DNA of 64,000 nt from Ypsolopha sequella (taxonomy: Eukaryota; Arthropoda; Insecta; Lepidoptera; Ypsolophidae). The notes beneath the pieces were generated by a model. The model had not been told where the DNA came from. It ran no database searches and was given only the letters and a program-made list of their open reading frames with translations. Each line of letters opens with the position of its first letter. Position 1 is the stretch's first letter. Positions 1 through 11,885 of the stretch are shown piece by piece. Location of the stretch: contig OW203998.1 in NCBI GenBank assembly GCA_934047225.1, forward strand, positions 17,747,280-17,811,279, in the 5' to 3' direction. The position numbers and the translations under genes were made by a program.

Positions 1-300
1 TATGTGAATTTTATTTTTGTCACTGTCACTCCAAGCGAAAAATCGCGCAGGGCGAGAGGGGCGAATTCAGGGCAAAAGGGAAAAAAGTCAGTTTTATATT
101 TTTATTAAAAAAACTAAAATAGCTAGCAAAATTTCAAATATCAAATCTCTAGATATTGTAAAAACACACCTAATAAAATATGTTTGATTTCTGTATATGG
201 TTCCTATTCGCCAAACGAGGAGAAAAAGTGTGTTTGAAGACCTCATTTCAACAATTATTTCTATCGAGGAAAATTTATCCAAACATGTTTTACAATTTCA
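1..300 (+). repeat. Diverged relative of the 23-kb hAT-like element, copy a
   Basis: Stretches such as gcgagagg-gcgaattc, aaaaaagtcagtttt and acctaataaaata align in order with 23080-23220. The copy is cut by the left edge of the window. Confidence 0.5.
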
Positions 301-529
301 AAACTCTAGATTATGTAGTCAAAATGTATATACCAGAAATTTATTAAAATTTTCCATGTATTTCATGAAATACACAGAAAAGAAACACTCGTATTTTTTT
401 CGTATATCGCCTTAACAGGAAAGCGAAACATCGATACTTCTCTACTTGTTTTATTACATTTACAGTAGGCGCACTTTGCGTAACTCATTTTACACGGTCG
501 GAAATTAAGAGGATAGGTTCCGCTTGCAT

Positions 530-690
530 ACTTCCCTGTTACTCCGTGCGGAAAGACCCGCAGTGCGAGAAGGACGGATTCTGGAAAAAAGTCAAAATGA
601 CAACTTTTTTCACTAGTTTTATTATTTAAAAAAAAAAGCAAAGTTGCTATAAAATATCTGTCCCGTTAAGAGTTTAATAAACTTTATACA
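530..690 (+). repeat. Diverged relative of the 23-kb hAT-like element, copy b
   Basis: The blocks ccctgttactccgtgcgg, cagtgcgagaaggacggatt and aaagttgctataaaat match 23058-23170. It is shorter and not open. Confidence 0.55.
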
Positions 691-1069
691 GAATTTAATC
701 CATAAATAATATGAACGAGTTTTTACTTTAATAAATTTAAAATTCGACATGAAAACTTTTTTTAGAGCCATTTTTGGCACTTTATTTCTCAATATTGAAA
801 TTACTTCTGAGGATTCTGTTTCGATATGAGTGTGTATTATATTCCTGAAAGAAATATATATTTTTTCTTTTTTATGTAGTATTGCTAGATTCTTCAAACC
901 AGGAAGAATAAATTATGGTTTTGCAGAAACTATCCTCTTAACTATGAATCAAAAGTTCGAGCACAAACACAAGCACCTGACCTCTCATAAACAACTAGAA
1001 AAACACACGGTTAATCGCTTGTCGCAAAGAAAAGTTCATCAGGCAGAAACCATCCGAAAACGGTGATGT

Positions 1070-2600
1070 TCGTTGGTGTATTATTACATTACATTATCAT
1101 AGGTATATAGATAGCAAAAATGCATCCAATCAAATTAAGACGTTATTTCGTCGAAATAACATTCAATTTCAGTTGTATACAATCGTTATTACATCCAATT
1201 GGAAATGAGCACTGACCTCATAAACAAAGACATTACCTTTTGAGATGTTCCGAACAGTACGCGCCATTTCTTATAGCTATGCCCATCGCCATTGAGTAGG
1301 CGCGTGCGAACGATGTTAGTTTCATTTCATTCACTCTCAAGTATTTGATTACCGAAAGAGAGGTACGATAAAACGGGCACTGTCGCGGTGAGCAAGTTGT
1401 TTGTTCTTAGGAAATCAAATTGATTTAAACAAAATCTTGATTGTCAAAAGTGGTAGATACATTACATTTAGTAATTTTGAAAGAATAGGCAGCGGCTCAG
1501 AATACGGATATTCCTTATTCTGAGGGCAGCGGTGCAGCGGCTGAGCGTGAACCGAAGGGCGCGCGCGCTTATACCGCCATCTTTCCGAAATTAAGCGGAA
1601 CCACTACGAACCTACCTTTACTAGGAAAGAAAGTAATCTCCACTTGAGCCGTGAATCCGATTGAATTCGATTGTTTTGAACCAGTAACTCTATCTAGCTA
1701 CAAATTTGAAACTAAAAATCGAATTACGCTTCAAAGTAGGCGGTTGTCAGTCCTCTAGTATTTCGTCCATGATTACAGTAATGATATACGATTCAAATTA
1801 AAATGTTTTGTTTCTTTATATGTTTACACATGTATCTATGTATGTATAGGTAAACTTGGGACACTTTTTTCGTAAAATTTGTACAAGACCCGAGGTCCAT
1901 TTAGGTAGTAGGTCAATGTTTCGGGTGATAAGCAATCATATTAAAATAAAGTGTAGATAGGTTACCTACACAGGATTCAAACTACTAAAACGGCACACAA
2001 CATAAATGACTTCAGTAATTTACGTAGTATTGCAATGTCACATTGGCACGTAGAAGTCATAATTATCGCGAGCGAAAAAGAGACATACCTATATGTTGCT
2101 GTACGTCGTCCCGTGCGGCGTCCGTCATACGCTGACACCGACGCGGTACTGAGTTCAGGTTTGCAAATTAGCCAAGGTCTCACGTGCCCCTCACGGATCG
2201 TCTATCACCTATCTACACTTTCTTCTAATATTATTTGTAATTGGTATGGAAATGGATTTTCTATGAGTGTGTATAATACTTAGTCTATGGTTATAGTCGC
2301 TTGAAATTACATCGTATATATGGTTTTTATCACGCTCTAAACAAAAGTATAATTATTGAGATTTTGAGTCAAAAACTGTGCCATGGACGACAGAGGGTTT
2401 ACTTCTTTTTGTTTTTATGTGTTTGCTTATTTTCTCACTATAATATACATATACATATATACATACATTTACTCACTCCTGTCTACCATAAGGGTAGGCA
2501 GAGACTATAGATTTCTATCTGCTACGATCCTGAAACAGCTCTTTCGCCTCTTCCACAGAAGCTGAACTGTATGTTACTTAAGGATGGTAACCACATCAAA
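1070..2600. other. Non-coding stretch without assigned feature
   Basis: There is no exon-like frame. A somewhat GC-rich patch (about 1490-1620, with cagcggctga repeated) and an ATAC microsatellite near 2445-2470 are the only structure seen. Confidence 0.6.
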
Positions 2601-2610
2601 ATCTGTATAT

Positions 2611-2874
2611 ACAAGGTGAATTTCTGATCATCGTCCAAATTCATACTGGAGGCTTGATAAGTGATCAGTATCTTGGATCAGTAACAATTTTTGTGAAATT
2701 CGTAAAATGAAATTTCGGCTTCCCATAGAAATTCACTTCTAGTCCCGAGTGAATCACTATGGGGAGTCGAAATTTCATTTTACGAATTTTACAAAAATGA
2801 TTATTGATCCATGATACTGATCACTTACCAAGCCTCCAGTATGAATTTGGACGAAAATCAAAAAGTCACCTTGT
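2611..2874. mobile_element. MITE family 1 (ACAAGGTGA ends), copy 1
   Basis: This is a 264-bp foldback. ACAAGGTGAATTTCTGATC at the left pairs with the inverted ATCAAAAAGTCACCTTGT at the right; most of each half pairs with the other. The flanks are TA-rich, so a TA target duplication is likely. Confidence 0.88.
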
Positions 2875-2934
2875 ATATGATTTTATATCCTAACCTAACA
2901 TGATAGGGGGATGGATAGGGATACCTAATCGCCC

Positions 2935-3126
2935 CGCCTTTTTCTAATTAATCGAAACAGAACACTTAAATTCAAAATTCACTCAAAAGTTATACAACAA
3001 AACGTTATTACCTGTGTATTGATTGTGTATGCTACTATCGCAAAGTTTCCATTAGTTTCTGTAAATTAGAACTTCAAAATTGTTTATTTTGAGTATTTCA
3101 CAATCCGGCTGCGAAACTGCTCTTAA
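2935..3126. mobile_element. MITE family 2 (TTAA/GAGC ends), left end lost
   Basis: It shares ttctaattaatcgaaac, the gcaaagtttccatt block and the right end cacaatccggctgcgaaac then gctcttaa with the complete copy at 54844-55059. Confidence 0.75.
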
Positions 3127-3730
3127 GCATACAAATTCCAAAAATCTCTTCGGTGTCTGCTTGGCCGGTAGAATTTAAACACGGATCTTAAAATTGAGAA
3201 GCCAATGTCCGTCTGAGCTACCGCTGTTAAGGGTCCGTATAAGGTCAAATGCACAACGTTAAACGACCATTTCACATTGTGTAACTTGGTCAATCGGTTT
3301 AATAAAAATAACACAGATAGTAGACTATATACGACAAATCTAAATATTTTAGAAAAAAACGCAAAAGCTTTAAGTTTGTTCCATAGAAAGAAAATCACGA
3401 AGTTACTCCTAAATTTCTTGTTATTCGAGTATTAAAGGGCCTTCCTTAAATTATACAGCCTTGAAATTTGTATTTAAAACAAGTGACCAATGATCCCGTC
3501 TAAATATTTTGAAATATTTGAATAATTTAATCTAGAAGCCGAGTTATTAAATAAAAACGCAGCTTTTCGTGGGCGCGTGTTTGCCACGGCTGAGAGCGCG
3601 CTATTTTACTTAAAGGAAATGTCATAGAGTTCAGTTCTGATTGATGCAAAATGAGGTGCTCAATCTGACTTCATATGCAAATACAAAAAATACAAAATAC
3701 AAAATATGCACTCTTAAATAAGAGAGTTAC

Positions 3731-3853
3731 CCAGAAATTCTCAGCCTTAAATCCCGGGATCCTGGTGTGAGTGGCTCCAATGTGCTGGATGTAGCTGAAG
3801 AAGTTGTCCATATTGCCCAGGGTCTTGATGCCTTCATCCAATGTATGCATCAC
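3731..3853 (-). CDS. Globin gene A, exon 3 (helices E to G, proximal His)
   Basis: This exon encodes 41 residues in phase 0/0, running from VMHTLDEGIKTL to GFKAENFW. It follows an acceptor ending in ttcatcag and ends at TGG|GTAACT. It carries the second half of helix E, helix F and the start of helix G. His in the context IGATHTRI (residue 128 of the assembled protein) matches the proximal F8 heme ligand. The next exon should begin Lys-Ile-Glu as in gene B (62201-62359), but no such sequence was found leftwards to base 1, so it probably lies off the window. The exon corresponds to the 3' half of one continuous exon in gene B (63713-63944). Globins bind O2 or other heme ligands; a cellular respiratory, NO or redox role is inferred from the family only. 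Confidence 0.9.
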
Positions 3854-4943
3854 CTGATGAAGGTAAATCTTTTTTTCAAATATGTTCGTCAATTGTCACT
3901 TTTCTTTTCAAAAAGAGCCTCTTTTTGCCCCAGAAGACAAATAAATTTTTAAAAATCCATTTATGCCTTAGGGCGTAAAGTATTTTCATACATTTATTTT
4001 TGACCCGCTACGAAAAACTTTTAAAAATAAAGACCAAAAGTAAAAATGTCATAAAGATAAGCTGACGGCACGGAGGCCTGCGGAGCAATCCTAGTTCAAA
4101 CAAAAGAAATACCAAAACCATTTGTAAATCATAGATATTCTTAAGGTAGTTTGTATTTATTCCGATCGCATTACAAATTACCTAGGTTCGCAAATATTCG
4201 CTCAATAGATTTTATTTTTGAAAGTAATCTCGTTTGTAGTGATTTTTTTTAATTTGCTTTTGATCTTTATTTATGTGTCATGTTTTACGATCAATACGAA
4301 AATCTTGTTTATTGTCAGTTCTAAAAAGCAAAAAGTACTTTTATTCAATATTGTAATGTAAATAAAATTAAATCTAAAAATTATACTCATACTGAATCAT
4401 ATCGCGCGCATTTCAGCGCACGCGATTTTCAACTTTATTATAGTCAGACTGATGGTTATAATAGCAAAGCCGCTGTGTGCTGAAGGAAGGCTTTTACATT
4501 TTTCATACCAATTTGGAAAACGCAAAGAGCATTATTTCTGTAACTGTAGTGCCGGTATCCGATTACGGCACCGGCGCTGGCGCCTTAAAATGCGGTTTTA
4601 ACTTTGTTTGGACAAGATCATGACTAATTGTGCATTAAATTTCAAACTCATGCTTTATAAACCTCACTAATACTGAACTATTGGCATCAACTGCCACATA
4701 CCACAGTGTTTTTAAATTTTTTAACATTTAAACAAAAAACACAAAGTTAACTTATGCACTTTGCGCTAAGCGACTGGGGTTTAACATTAAGCTGTTAGTC
4801 CATTTGTGATACGGCTCACCACCGATAACGTTTTTAACGCAATAATCGTCAGTGAAAAGCGGGTTTGTGGACCTCTGTAGCCCCCTCGAGAATTCATGTG
4901 GTGACGATGTGTTTGTTTGTATATAAAAAAAATAAGTGCCTAC

Positions 4944-5058
4944 CTTAGTAGCGTGTTCAGCTAGTTCCATAGAGTTAGCTCTATCTTCTGTAGTACGATG
5001 TCGAAGCTCGCCGAATTTCTCGAAGAGATGGAGGAGATCTTCGTTTTCTTCGAAGAGC
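4944..5058 (-). CDS. Globin gene A, exon 2 (helices C to E, distal His)
   Basis: This is a 115-nt exon with acceptor ttttcag and donor AAG|GTAGGC. The first base completes the split Lys codon left by exon 1 (phase 2 junction), followed by 38 codons beginning LFEENEDLL. Phe in LFEKF (about residue 76) matches CD1. His in ELAEHATK (residue 96) matches the distal E7 ligand, so a hexacoordinate heme is possible. The exon ends in phase 0 three residues after E7, placing the downstream intron at about E11.0. Gene B reads through this point without an intron. Compared with gene B, two residues are added in the CD region (around RHRTTED). Intron 2 (3854-4943) holds a short interspersed-repeat fragment near 4800-4920. 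Confidence 0.9.
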
Positions 5059-5180
5059 CTGAAAAATGGAGATGCAGAATAAGTTATTTACTTACGATCT
5101 AATATTTGAGAGGGTGCTTGAGATACAATATCAAGCTGAACTTCCGTCCTGCACCAACGATTTTTTTTAAATTGTCTATA

Positions 5181-5406
5181 CAGCGGGCCTATTATGTATC
5201 TGTAGTTGCCAACTGGAGTAGGTGCCTATTATCAAAAATATAGATATACTATAGAATTCCGATTGTCCAAGAAATGAAGTGACAACACAGTTCGTAAATA
5301 GTTCAATACCCACCAAAGGCAATTTTGAAAGCTCAGTTTTTATCTATGTTTTTGATGATAAGCACCCGAATCAGTTGGCAACCAAAGATACAGAATAGGG
5401 GGGCTG
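5181..5406. mobile_element. MITE family 3 (CAGCGGG ends), copy 1
   Basis: The left end cagcgggcctattatgtat is shared with 38049-38325. The right arm reads tcagttggcaaccaaagat, then a degraded gctg end. Confidence 0.7.
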
Positions 5407-5980
5407 CTCTAATCAACTGCTGCGCACGCAAAACTTCAGTTATTTTGAGTTTGCAGCTACAGTAGGACTTGTAATTATAAAGTCTTTCAGCTAATGTCTT
5501 AAGGAATGTGTGTAAAAAATTTGCGCGAATTTTAAGATTTAAAGCTGTAAAAATACATGTCATTAAGGTAATTTTAAGATTTTTTTAGAGCTGACTGCGA
5601 TTTTTTTCTATCAAATGAAGTTATTGAAATGTCTTATATTGTACATTTAGCTTGGAGCGCTGTGATTGGCTGATTCGTCGCCTCTACGAGATTTTTTCAA
5701 ATTTGAAAATGGCTCCTAGGTCATCACTTTGCGTTGTTGCCGATATCTTTAAAATAAAAAGTGAACTTTGGACAGTGCCCGAAGTACGACGATAGGGCTC
5801 ACCACCCATTTACGTTTGAGACTTCAAAGTGTGTGCTGTGACCTGCATTTCACAGTTCACACTTGAGAACACCTCTTACACTCCCTCAATATTATTGTCA
5901 CCACATGAATTATCAATGTTTTATTTTTCACAGATACTGATTCAAAAACTGTTATACTTTACGAAAATATTATGAGTTTT

Positions 5981-6700
5981 AGGGTTCCGTAGTAGAGGGT
6001 ACAAAAGGAACCATTATGGTGATACTCCATATGTGTCATATCATAACTTACGCACCGTTAAAGATAAAGATTTGCAATTTGGCACAAAACAGATTAATTT
6101 GCCCACATAATATGGTGTAAAATAATAAAATTAAGACATCTACTCGTATACCAAAACCTTTAATTTACCTAAATAAAGTAACGAGTTCGGTACTAGGAAC
6201 TAGGAATTTTTCCTACCAGAAATCATAAACAGCCTTCTAAGGGAGTTGCAGACATGGTATTTTAATAAAAATTATTATGTGATAAAAAATTAATTTTAGA
6301 ATGTAGTGACTTCAGCTACATTCTGTAAAAGTAAGCTAATGTAACTTATTATCAGCAGATAAACCTTTGTGGTTTACGTCAGGTAGTTCTGTTTTGTTGC
6401 AAATGTAATGTATAATTTGTTCAATAAACATATAAAAATATGTAAAAAATAAATTAAAATTGTTACTAATTTTGTCCAGCAAAAGAGATATTTTTTTAAA
6501 CTATATATATATTTTTTATACATACACATTAAGAGAAATCTATAAAAAACCATAAAAAGTCATGTTCTCTGTTTATTTTTGAAACTGGTGGACCAAAAAA
6601 TACGAAAAAGAACTGTTTTAGGAAAACTACGGCATTTAAAAAAAGGAGTACACAAATTAGAAATATAAAAATTCTAAAATAAATTAAAAAAATGCAAATC
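5981..6700 (+). repeat. TTCCGTA-family interspersed repeat, copy 1
   Basis: It begins agggttccgtagta and goes on through gtacaaaaggaacc, the tgtcatatcataactt block and AT-rich body. Its 3' end is lost. Related copies at 8142-9040, 15702-16215, 19170-19796 and 53736-54110 are all on the same strand. Confidence 0.65.
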
Positions 6701-7157
6701 ACATTCCATAGACACCCCACAATTTGGTGGCAGCGTTTGTATGAAGGTTTGCATGTGAAGACACCTCTTCAGTACCTATCAATTTACCCGCCTATACAAA
6801 TGACAAAACTACCCTCAGCCGGTCAGTGGATGACGAAACTCGGTTTGCGGTCCAGCGGTAGCACAAAAGGGAATTTCAGAATTTTCTGGCAGCTGTCAAC
6901 ACCCGGCAGGTTTTGTGGTTAGTATAGTACCGATTGGTGTTTTGTGTTGCTTTCAGATAAAAATTTTAATGTAGTTTTAGTTTATTAAATGTTAATAATA
7001 AAAAGGTAGAAATGAGAATTTTACTCAAGATATATTTCGGGCCCCACTGGGCCCGGCATCAGTTGAGAATCTGACAATAAATTAAATATGACAAAAGTTA
7101 TTTACAAAAAAGAAAAAAGTAAAAAAGGTTTATTTACAATTTATCTAAATTTAATTT

Positions 7158-7198
7158 TCATTCAAATTCATTCATTCGATCATTCATTCATTCATTAT
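7158..7198. repeat. (CATT)n microsatellite
   Basis: This is an imperfect run of CATT/ATTC tetramers in AT-rich DNA. Confidence 0.8.
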
Positions 7199-7539
7199 AA
7201 CTTATTTAAAGAAATTATTATTAGACAGTGGTATCACCCAGCAGCCGCGATAGGTATGTATATTGCGTTGATTTCTGCGGCTGCTAAATGTTACATAAAC
7301 ATTTTACAGGTTTTTACCTCTTTTCGTTTTATCTTTTCCCCCGATTTGGAGCATCAAGCTCGGACTACTCGAGTCCGTGTCAATTCTGGATAAAAGAGAC
7401 AAACCAATACGAGTAAGCAGGGTAGAACACAGTCTCTTGTAACACTTCCGACCCGAAAAGGACTCATGTCGTCTAGGTGTGGGCCATAGAAGTTTTTCAG
7501 TATTGCAGTGGAGATACACAAAATGGTTTACAATTAATG

Positions 7540-7771
7540 TGTTAGCAACACAAGACGACGGAGCGCCCCTGTCGGACGGGCGGACGAGCGTGGCAACTGT
7601 TTGAGTCATCGACGGCTGCGCGCGCACGGTGGATATAAAAGGCTGTATATGAGCGGCGCGCGCCATTGTGTTTTGCAACTTTGTGTTGAAGTGATTAAAT
7701 CATGGTTTACATTTATTTCGCGACTCCTGACCAAAGACCTGCTGCAGACCCTCAGCTTCCTGTAGCTAACA
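7540..7771 (+). mobile_element. Solo LTR, probably Ty3/gypsy-like
   Basis: This is a 232-bp sequence with ends TGTTAGC...GCTAACA, flanked by the 4-bp direct repeat AATG (7536-7539 and 7772-7775). It contains TATAAAA (7634-7640) followed by GC-rich DNA, as expected for a U3/R promoter. It carries no coding domain, and no partner LTR was found. The size and the 4-bp duplication fit Ty3/gypsy elements. A TIR element with the same ends cannot be fully excluded. Confidence 0.7.
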
Positions 7772-7798
7772 AATGTGCCTTTTTAGGGTCCCGTTTTA

Positions 7799-8139
7799 GG
7801 GGCTCGACTGGGGAGGTACCACAATCTTACTTGGAGACCCCCTCGAAGTAATTCGAGGGAAAGTAAGAGGACAGCTCACAGGCATAAAAACCAGGAGGCT
7901 CACCATGCCTGGTACCAATCGATGGCGGTATATCCATCCCTAATAGCTGGGCCTTATATGGAACAGACTGGTGACGGGCAGCGTCACTGGTGTGAGGGTT
8001 CCGGCACCACGCTCACCAACCCGCCTGCCCAGCGTGTGTGAGTATGGGGCAATTTTTCCAGGATGACCGCCGGGAGTGGCAAAGTCCTGGAAAGGCTTAT
8101 GTCCAGCAGTGGACGAACTAGGCTGATGAATGGATGCAT
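7799..8139 (+). repeat. Interspersed repeat with GATG tail, copy 1
   Basis: Landmarks are gggctcgactg, ccatgcctgg, tggcggtatatccat, and an end reading tgtccagcagtggacg then ggctgatgaatggatg. Two further copies lie at 18478-18702 and 35487-35814 in the same orientation. The simple-repeat 3' end suggests a LINE or SINE tail. Confidence 0.7.
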
Positions 8140-8141
8140 GA

Positions 8142-9040
8142 GGGTGCCTTAGTACCTAAAAGGTACAGAAGTAACCTTTATGGTGAGACTCCGTTGTCTG
8201 TCCGTCCGTATGTCACAGCCTCATAACTTTAGTACCGTTATAGATAGAGACTTAGAATTTGAAATTGGCACAAATTGTAGCATTAATTTGTCCATGTAAC
8301 ACGGTGTAAAAACAAACTTGAAAAATTTGAAATGTTCAAAGTATTTTCAAAACAAAAGATAGACAAATAAAAAATACTATCCTAAAAATATAATATGGGT
8401 ATCAAATTAAATATTTTTTATTAACAGAAACATAAAAACTTAAATAACATGAAATAAAACTTTAGTTTAAACCTAACAAATTTACCTAATTGTAGATATT
8501 AAAAAGCTAATTGTAAAAATATATATTTTTACTATTTTTACGGGCACTGGTTTCGAGAAATCTTTAAAAACCCACAAAAAAATGTGTGCCCTCCCCCTTA
8601 TCTCCGAAACTGGTAGAACGAAAAATATGAAAAAGATATCAATTATAGATCATAACTGGCCAATTAGAGTAAAATTAAAGCAATTAAAAAATTTAATACA
8701 AATGAGAAAAACAAAAAAATGTAAAATAAAAAAAAAATTATTTTATAAAAATACAAAATAGATATCAAATGTAGGTATTGTAAAAGTTGATTGTAAAAAT
8801 ATGTAGCTGGGCTATATTTCTTGCATCTATTACGAGAAATCCTCGAAAAACCACAAACAAATGTATGTCCCTTCTTATCTCCAAAAAAATATGAAAAAAA
8901 TCATAGTAATATGTGTTAACGTAAATATTACAGCAAAAATATAGCGGTTGAGAAATTTACGAAAAAAAAGACAAAATAAATTTTTTCATCCACGGTACGG
9001 AACCCTAGGTACGCGAGTCTGACTCGCACTGGACCGGTTT
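8142..9040 (+). repeat. TTCCGTA-family interspersed repeat, copy 2
   Basis: Longest copy in the window. The 5' part has ccttagtacctaaaaggtac, the middle repeats the ctggttt-cgagaaat block twice, and the 3' end is cgagtctgactcgcactgg. Confidence 0.7.
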
Positions 9041-9479
9041 ATTTTGTAATTACTGACCTTAAAATAATTAAGATGTAAAATATATTACGCCTATTTTTTG
9101 TTCTTACTACTAGATTTATAGGTATTTTCTGTTAAAAATAAAATTTATTTTATAAAATATTTATATAAATTGTACTATATACTACACCTACTTAAATTTT
9201 AAAATAAATACACCCTAAGTACAGAGTTTCTGCAACAAGACAATACAAAAGTTTTAACAATGGAGAAGTTTCCAGCCTGTCCAATAGCAGCGACGGGTAG
9301 GTCAGTACAAGGTACAAGGACACAGCTATGCTCGATAACTTTTGTTTATTTTTAGCTAAAACTTTTGTAACGAAGTTCCTTATTGCACGTGACACTCCAG
9401 ACAGTTGGCGAATGAGAGCTAGGCCGAAAAAAGTGCTAGACTTCGACCATCACGATGACGACGTTACATTACAGGCATG

Positions 9480-11885
9480 CATATGTAGTACTGTGTATGT
9501 GTGTTTGTGTGTTTGTGTGTTTACAAGCGTATGTCTTTGTTTAGGTATAGACGTTGTTAATTTATTTATGGGCTTTCTTTGACCCGCTAGCACGCCTAGA
9601 AGGAACCTCTTATATCTTACAAGTTATCAAATCAAATCATTTATTATCAAGCATCTGTGTCCCATAGATAAATACCTTACAAACTAAAATATATATATAT
9701 ATGCAAGACTTCGACCATCACGACGACGTTACGTTACAGGCATGCATGTGTAGTGCTGTGTATGTGTTTGTGTTTACAAGCGTATGTCTATGTATGTTCA
9801 TTTATTTAACGTTGTTAATTTATTTATGGGCTTTCTTTGACCCGCTAGCATGCCTAGAATCAACCTCTTATATATTATAAGTTATATGTGTGTTTGTGTG
9901 TTTACAAGCGTATGTCTATGTATAGGTATAAACGTTGTTAATTTATTTATGGGCTTTCTTTGGGCCGCTAGCACGCCTAGAAGAGCAACCTCTTATATCT
10001 TACAAGTTATCAAATCAAATCAAATCAAATCATTTATTATCAGGCATCTGTGGCCCATAGATAAATAAATACCTTACAAACTAAAATATGTATATGTGTG
10101 TTGGTGTGTTTACAAGCGTATGTTTATGTATAGGTATAAACGTTGTTAATTTATTTATGGGCTTTCTTTGACCCGCTAGCACGCCTAGAAGCAACCTCTT
10201 ATATATTATAAGTTATATGTGTGTTTGTGTGTTTACATGCTGTAGCATTCGCTTCAGGTATTTAACCTTTTTCATATATTTTTAGTCTTTCTTTATCGTT
10301 GATTGCTTTACTGAATTTTCAAATTCGAAAATTTGGAATATCTTGTCAGATTTTTTTGTTATTTTTCTCATATCAAAGAGTATCGTGGTACAAGGAAGGC
10401 AAATTTGCTACAGAAATATGAAATTTAAAAACTATTTGGATTCTTGAAACAGAGCACATTTGCTCTAAATATAGTGAAAGCCAGTTTTTTTCTGCATTTC
10501 CTGGTAAGTTTTGTGTAATTTTGGTTTCATTCTCTGAAAATCCCTTTTGTCCCGTTTCCAATACGTTAATTTCCTTTCCCAGATTTCATAAGCATATCTT
10601 GACGCTGTTGTTTTATTTCTTTACAGCGACCCTTCGGGTTTTTTAAGGGTTTTTCCCCATTTCTTCTTCAATTCCTCCCGCCATCGCGTACGGTTGTACC
10701 TATTGAGGCCGGATATACGGACCACATACCCTGGTGGGGTAAGCTTCCGGTATTAAAACAGAAGTCGGCTTGGCTTGATCGACTACTCCCAGGAAGATTG
10801 GAAACACCTAAGTCACGAAGACACCCTTACCAGGTTTTTGTATCCGTAGCCTAACATCCAGTAGTCTGGATATCCAGCATCAATTATTTTTTTCCTTAGT
10901 GTAAAGCTAGATAACGATTGCTCTTAACACCTTAATATTACGTTTTCTTCCGGATTAGAACTTATTAAAACTTCCGTGAAATCATAGTTTCTGGGATCCT
11001 ATAAACTAGTTTCGATATCCAAATTTAAATCCATTATTTTGTAAACAAATGCGTCGTTTAAGCTAAAGGAAAACAAAATCCTAAATAAGACGAATTAGGT
11101 ATAGTTTTTGTGTTGATTTTATAGATTCCTTAGTACCCAATACTCTACAGATATTATCGTGTTTTATACCATATTTTTTACTTCAGTTTTGTTATTTTTA
11201 GTTCATTTAAAGTTAAATTATACAGTTTCTTTATCCAGATTTACCTCTTTTTTTTGGCTGTCACCAGGCTTGCCTGGTGGCAGTCCAAATTTAAGGCCGA
11301 ACCTACCAAATTACGTTCGTGATTAAGAAGTAGCTAAAACTAATATTTAAAAAAAAGAAACGCTACAATGCGTATGTCTATGTATAAACGTTGTAAATTT
11401 ATTTATGGGCTTTCATTGACCCGCTAGCACGCCTAGAAGAGCAACCTCTTGTATCTAAATCAAATCAAATCATTTATTATCAGGCATCTGTGGCCCATAG
11501 ATAAATAAATACCTTACAAACTAAAATATGTATATGTGTGTTGGTGTGTTTACAAGCGTATGTTTATGTATAGGTATAAACGTTGTTAATTTATTTATGG
11601 GCTTTTTTTAACCCGTTAGCACGCCTAGAAGCAACCTCTTATATATTATAAGTTATACGTGTGTTTATGTGTTTACATGCGTATGTCTATGTATAGGTAT
11701 AAACGTTGTAAATTTATTTATGGGCTTTCATTGACCCGCTAGCACGCCTAGAAGTAACCTCTTATATATTATAAGTTATATGTGTGTTTACTAGCGTATG
11801 TCTATGTATAGGTATAAACGTTGTTAATTTATTTATGGCCTTTCTTTGGGCCGCTAGCATGCCTAGAAGCAGTATCGCCCAGAAT
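9480..11885 (+). repeat. Minisatellite array, eight units, interrupted
   Basis: The core ttaatttatttatgggctt recurs near 9555, 9813, 9938, 10141, 11391, 11581, 11701 and 11821, followed by gacccgctagcacgcctaga. Units are about 120 bp, or about 190-260 bp when they also carry the block tttattatcaggcatctg. A GT-rich microsatellite lies at the left. Between 10240 and 11368 the array is broken by an unrelated insertion. Confidence 0.88.
10241..11367. mobile_element. 1127-bp insertion in the minisatellite, TGTAGC ends
   Basis: The left end is TGTAGCATTCGCTT and the right end is the inverted AAACGCTACA, flanked by ATGC on both sides (10237-10240, 11368-11371). Removing one ATGC and the insert restores a normal minisatellite unit. 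No ORF of note was seen, so it is probably a non-autonomous DNA transposon. The TGT...ACA ends with 4-bp duplication are reminiscent of Ginger-type elements, but this is only a suggestion. Confidence 0.65.

Noticed and set aside
1..3730. Search for the terminal exon of globin gene A
   Set aside because: No sequence encoding the Lys-Ile-Glu...Leu-Gly-Asp helix G/H segment was found on the minus strand; it is assumed to lie off the window.
7701..7850. ATG-started frame after a TATA box, looking like a first exon
   Set aside because: The TATA and ATG lie within a solo LTR with target duplications, and the frame runs into an unrelated repeat.
9480..11885. CRISPR-like periodic repeat
   Set aside because: Units are 120-260 bp, variable, and lack short repeat/unique-spacer structure; this is a eukaryotic minisatellite.
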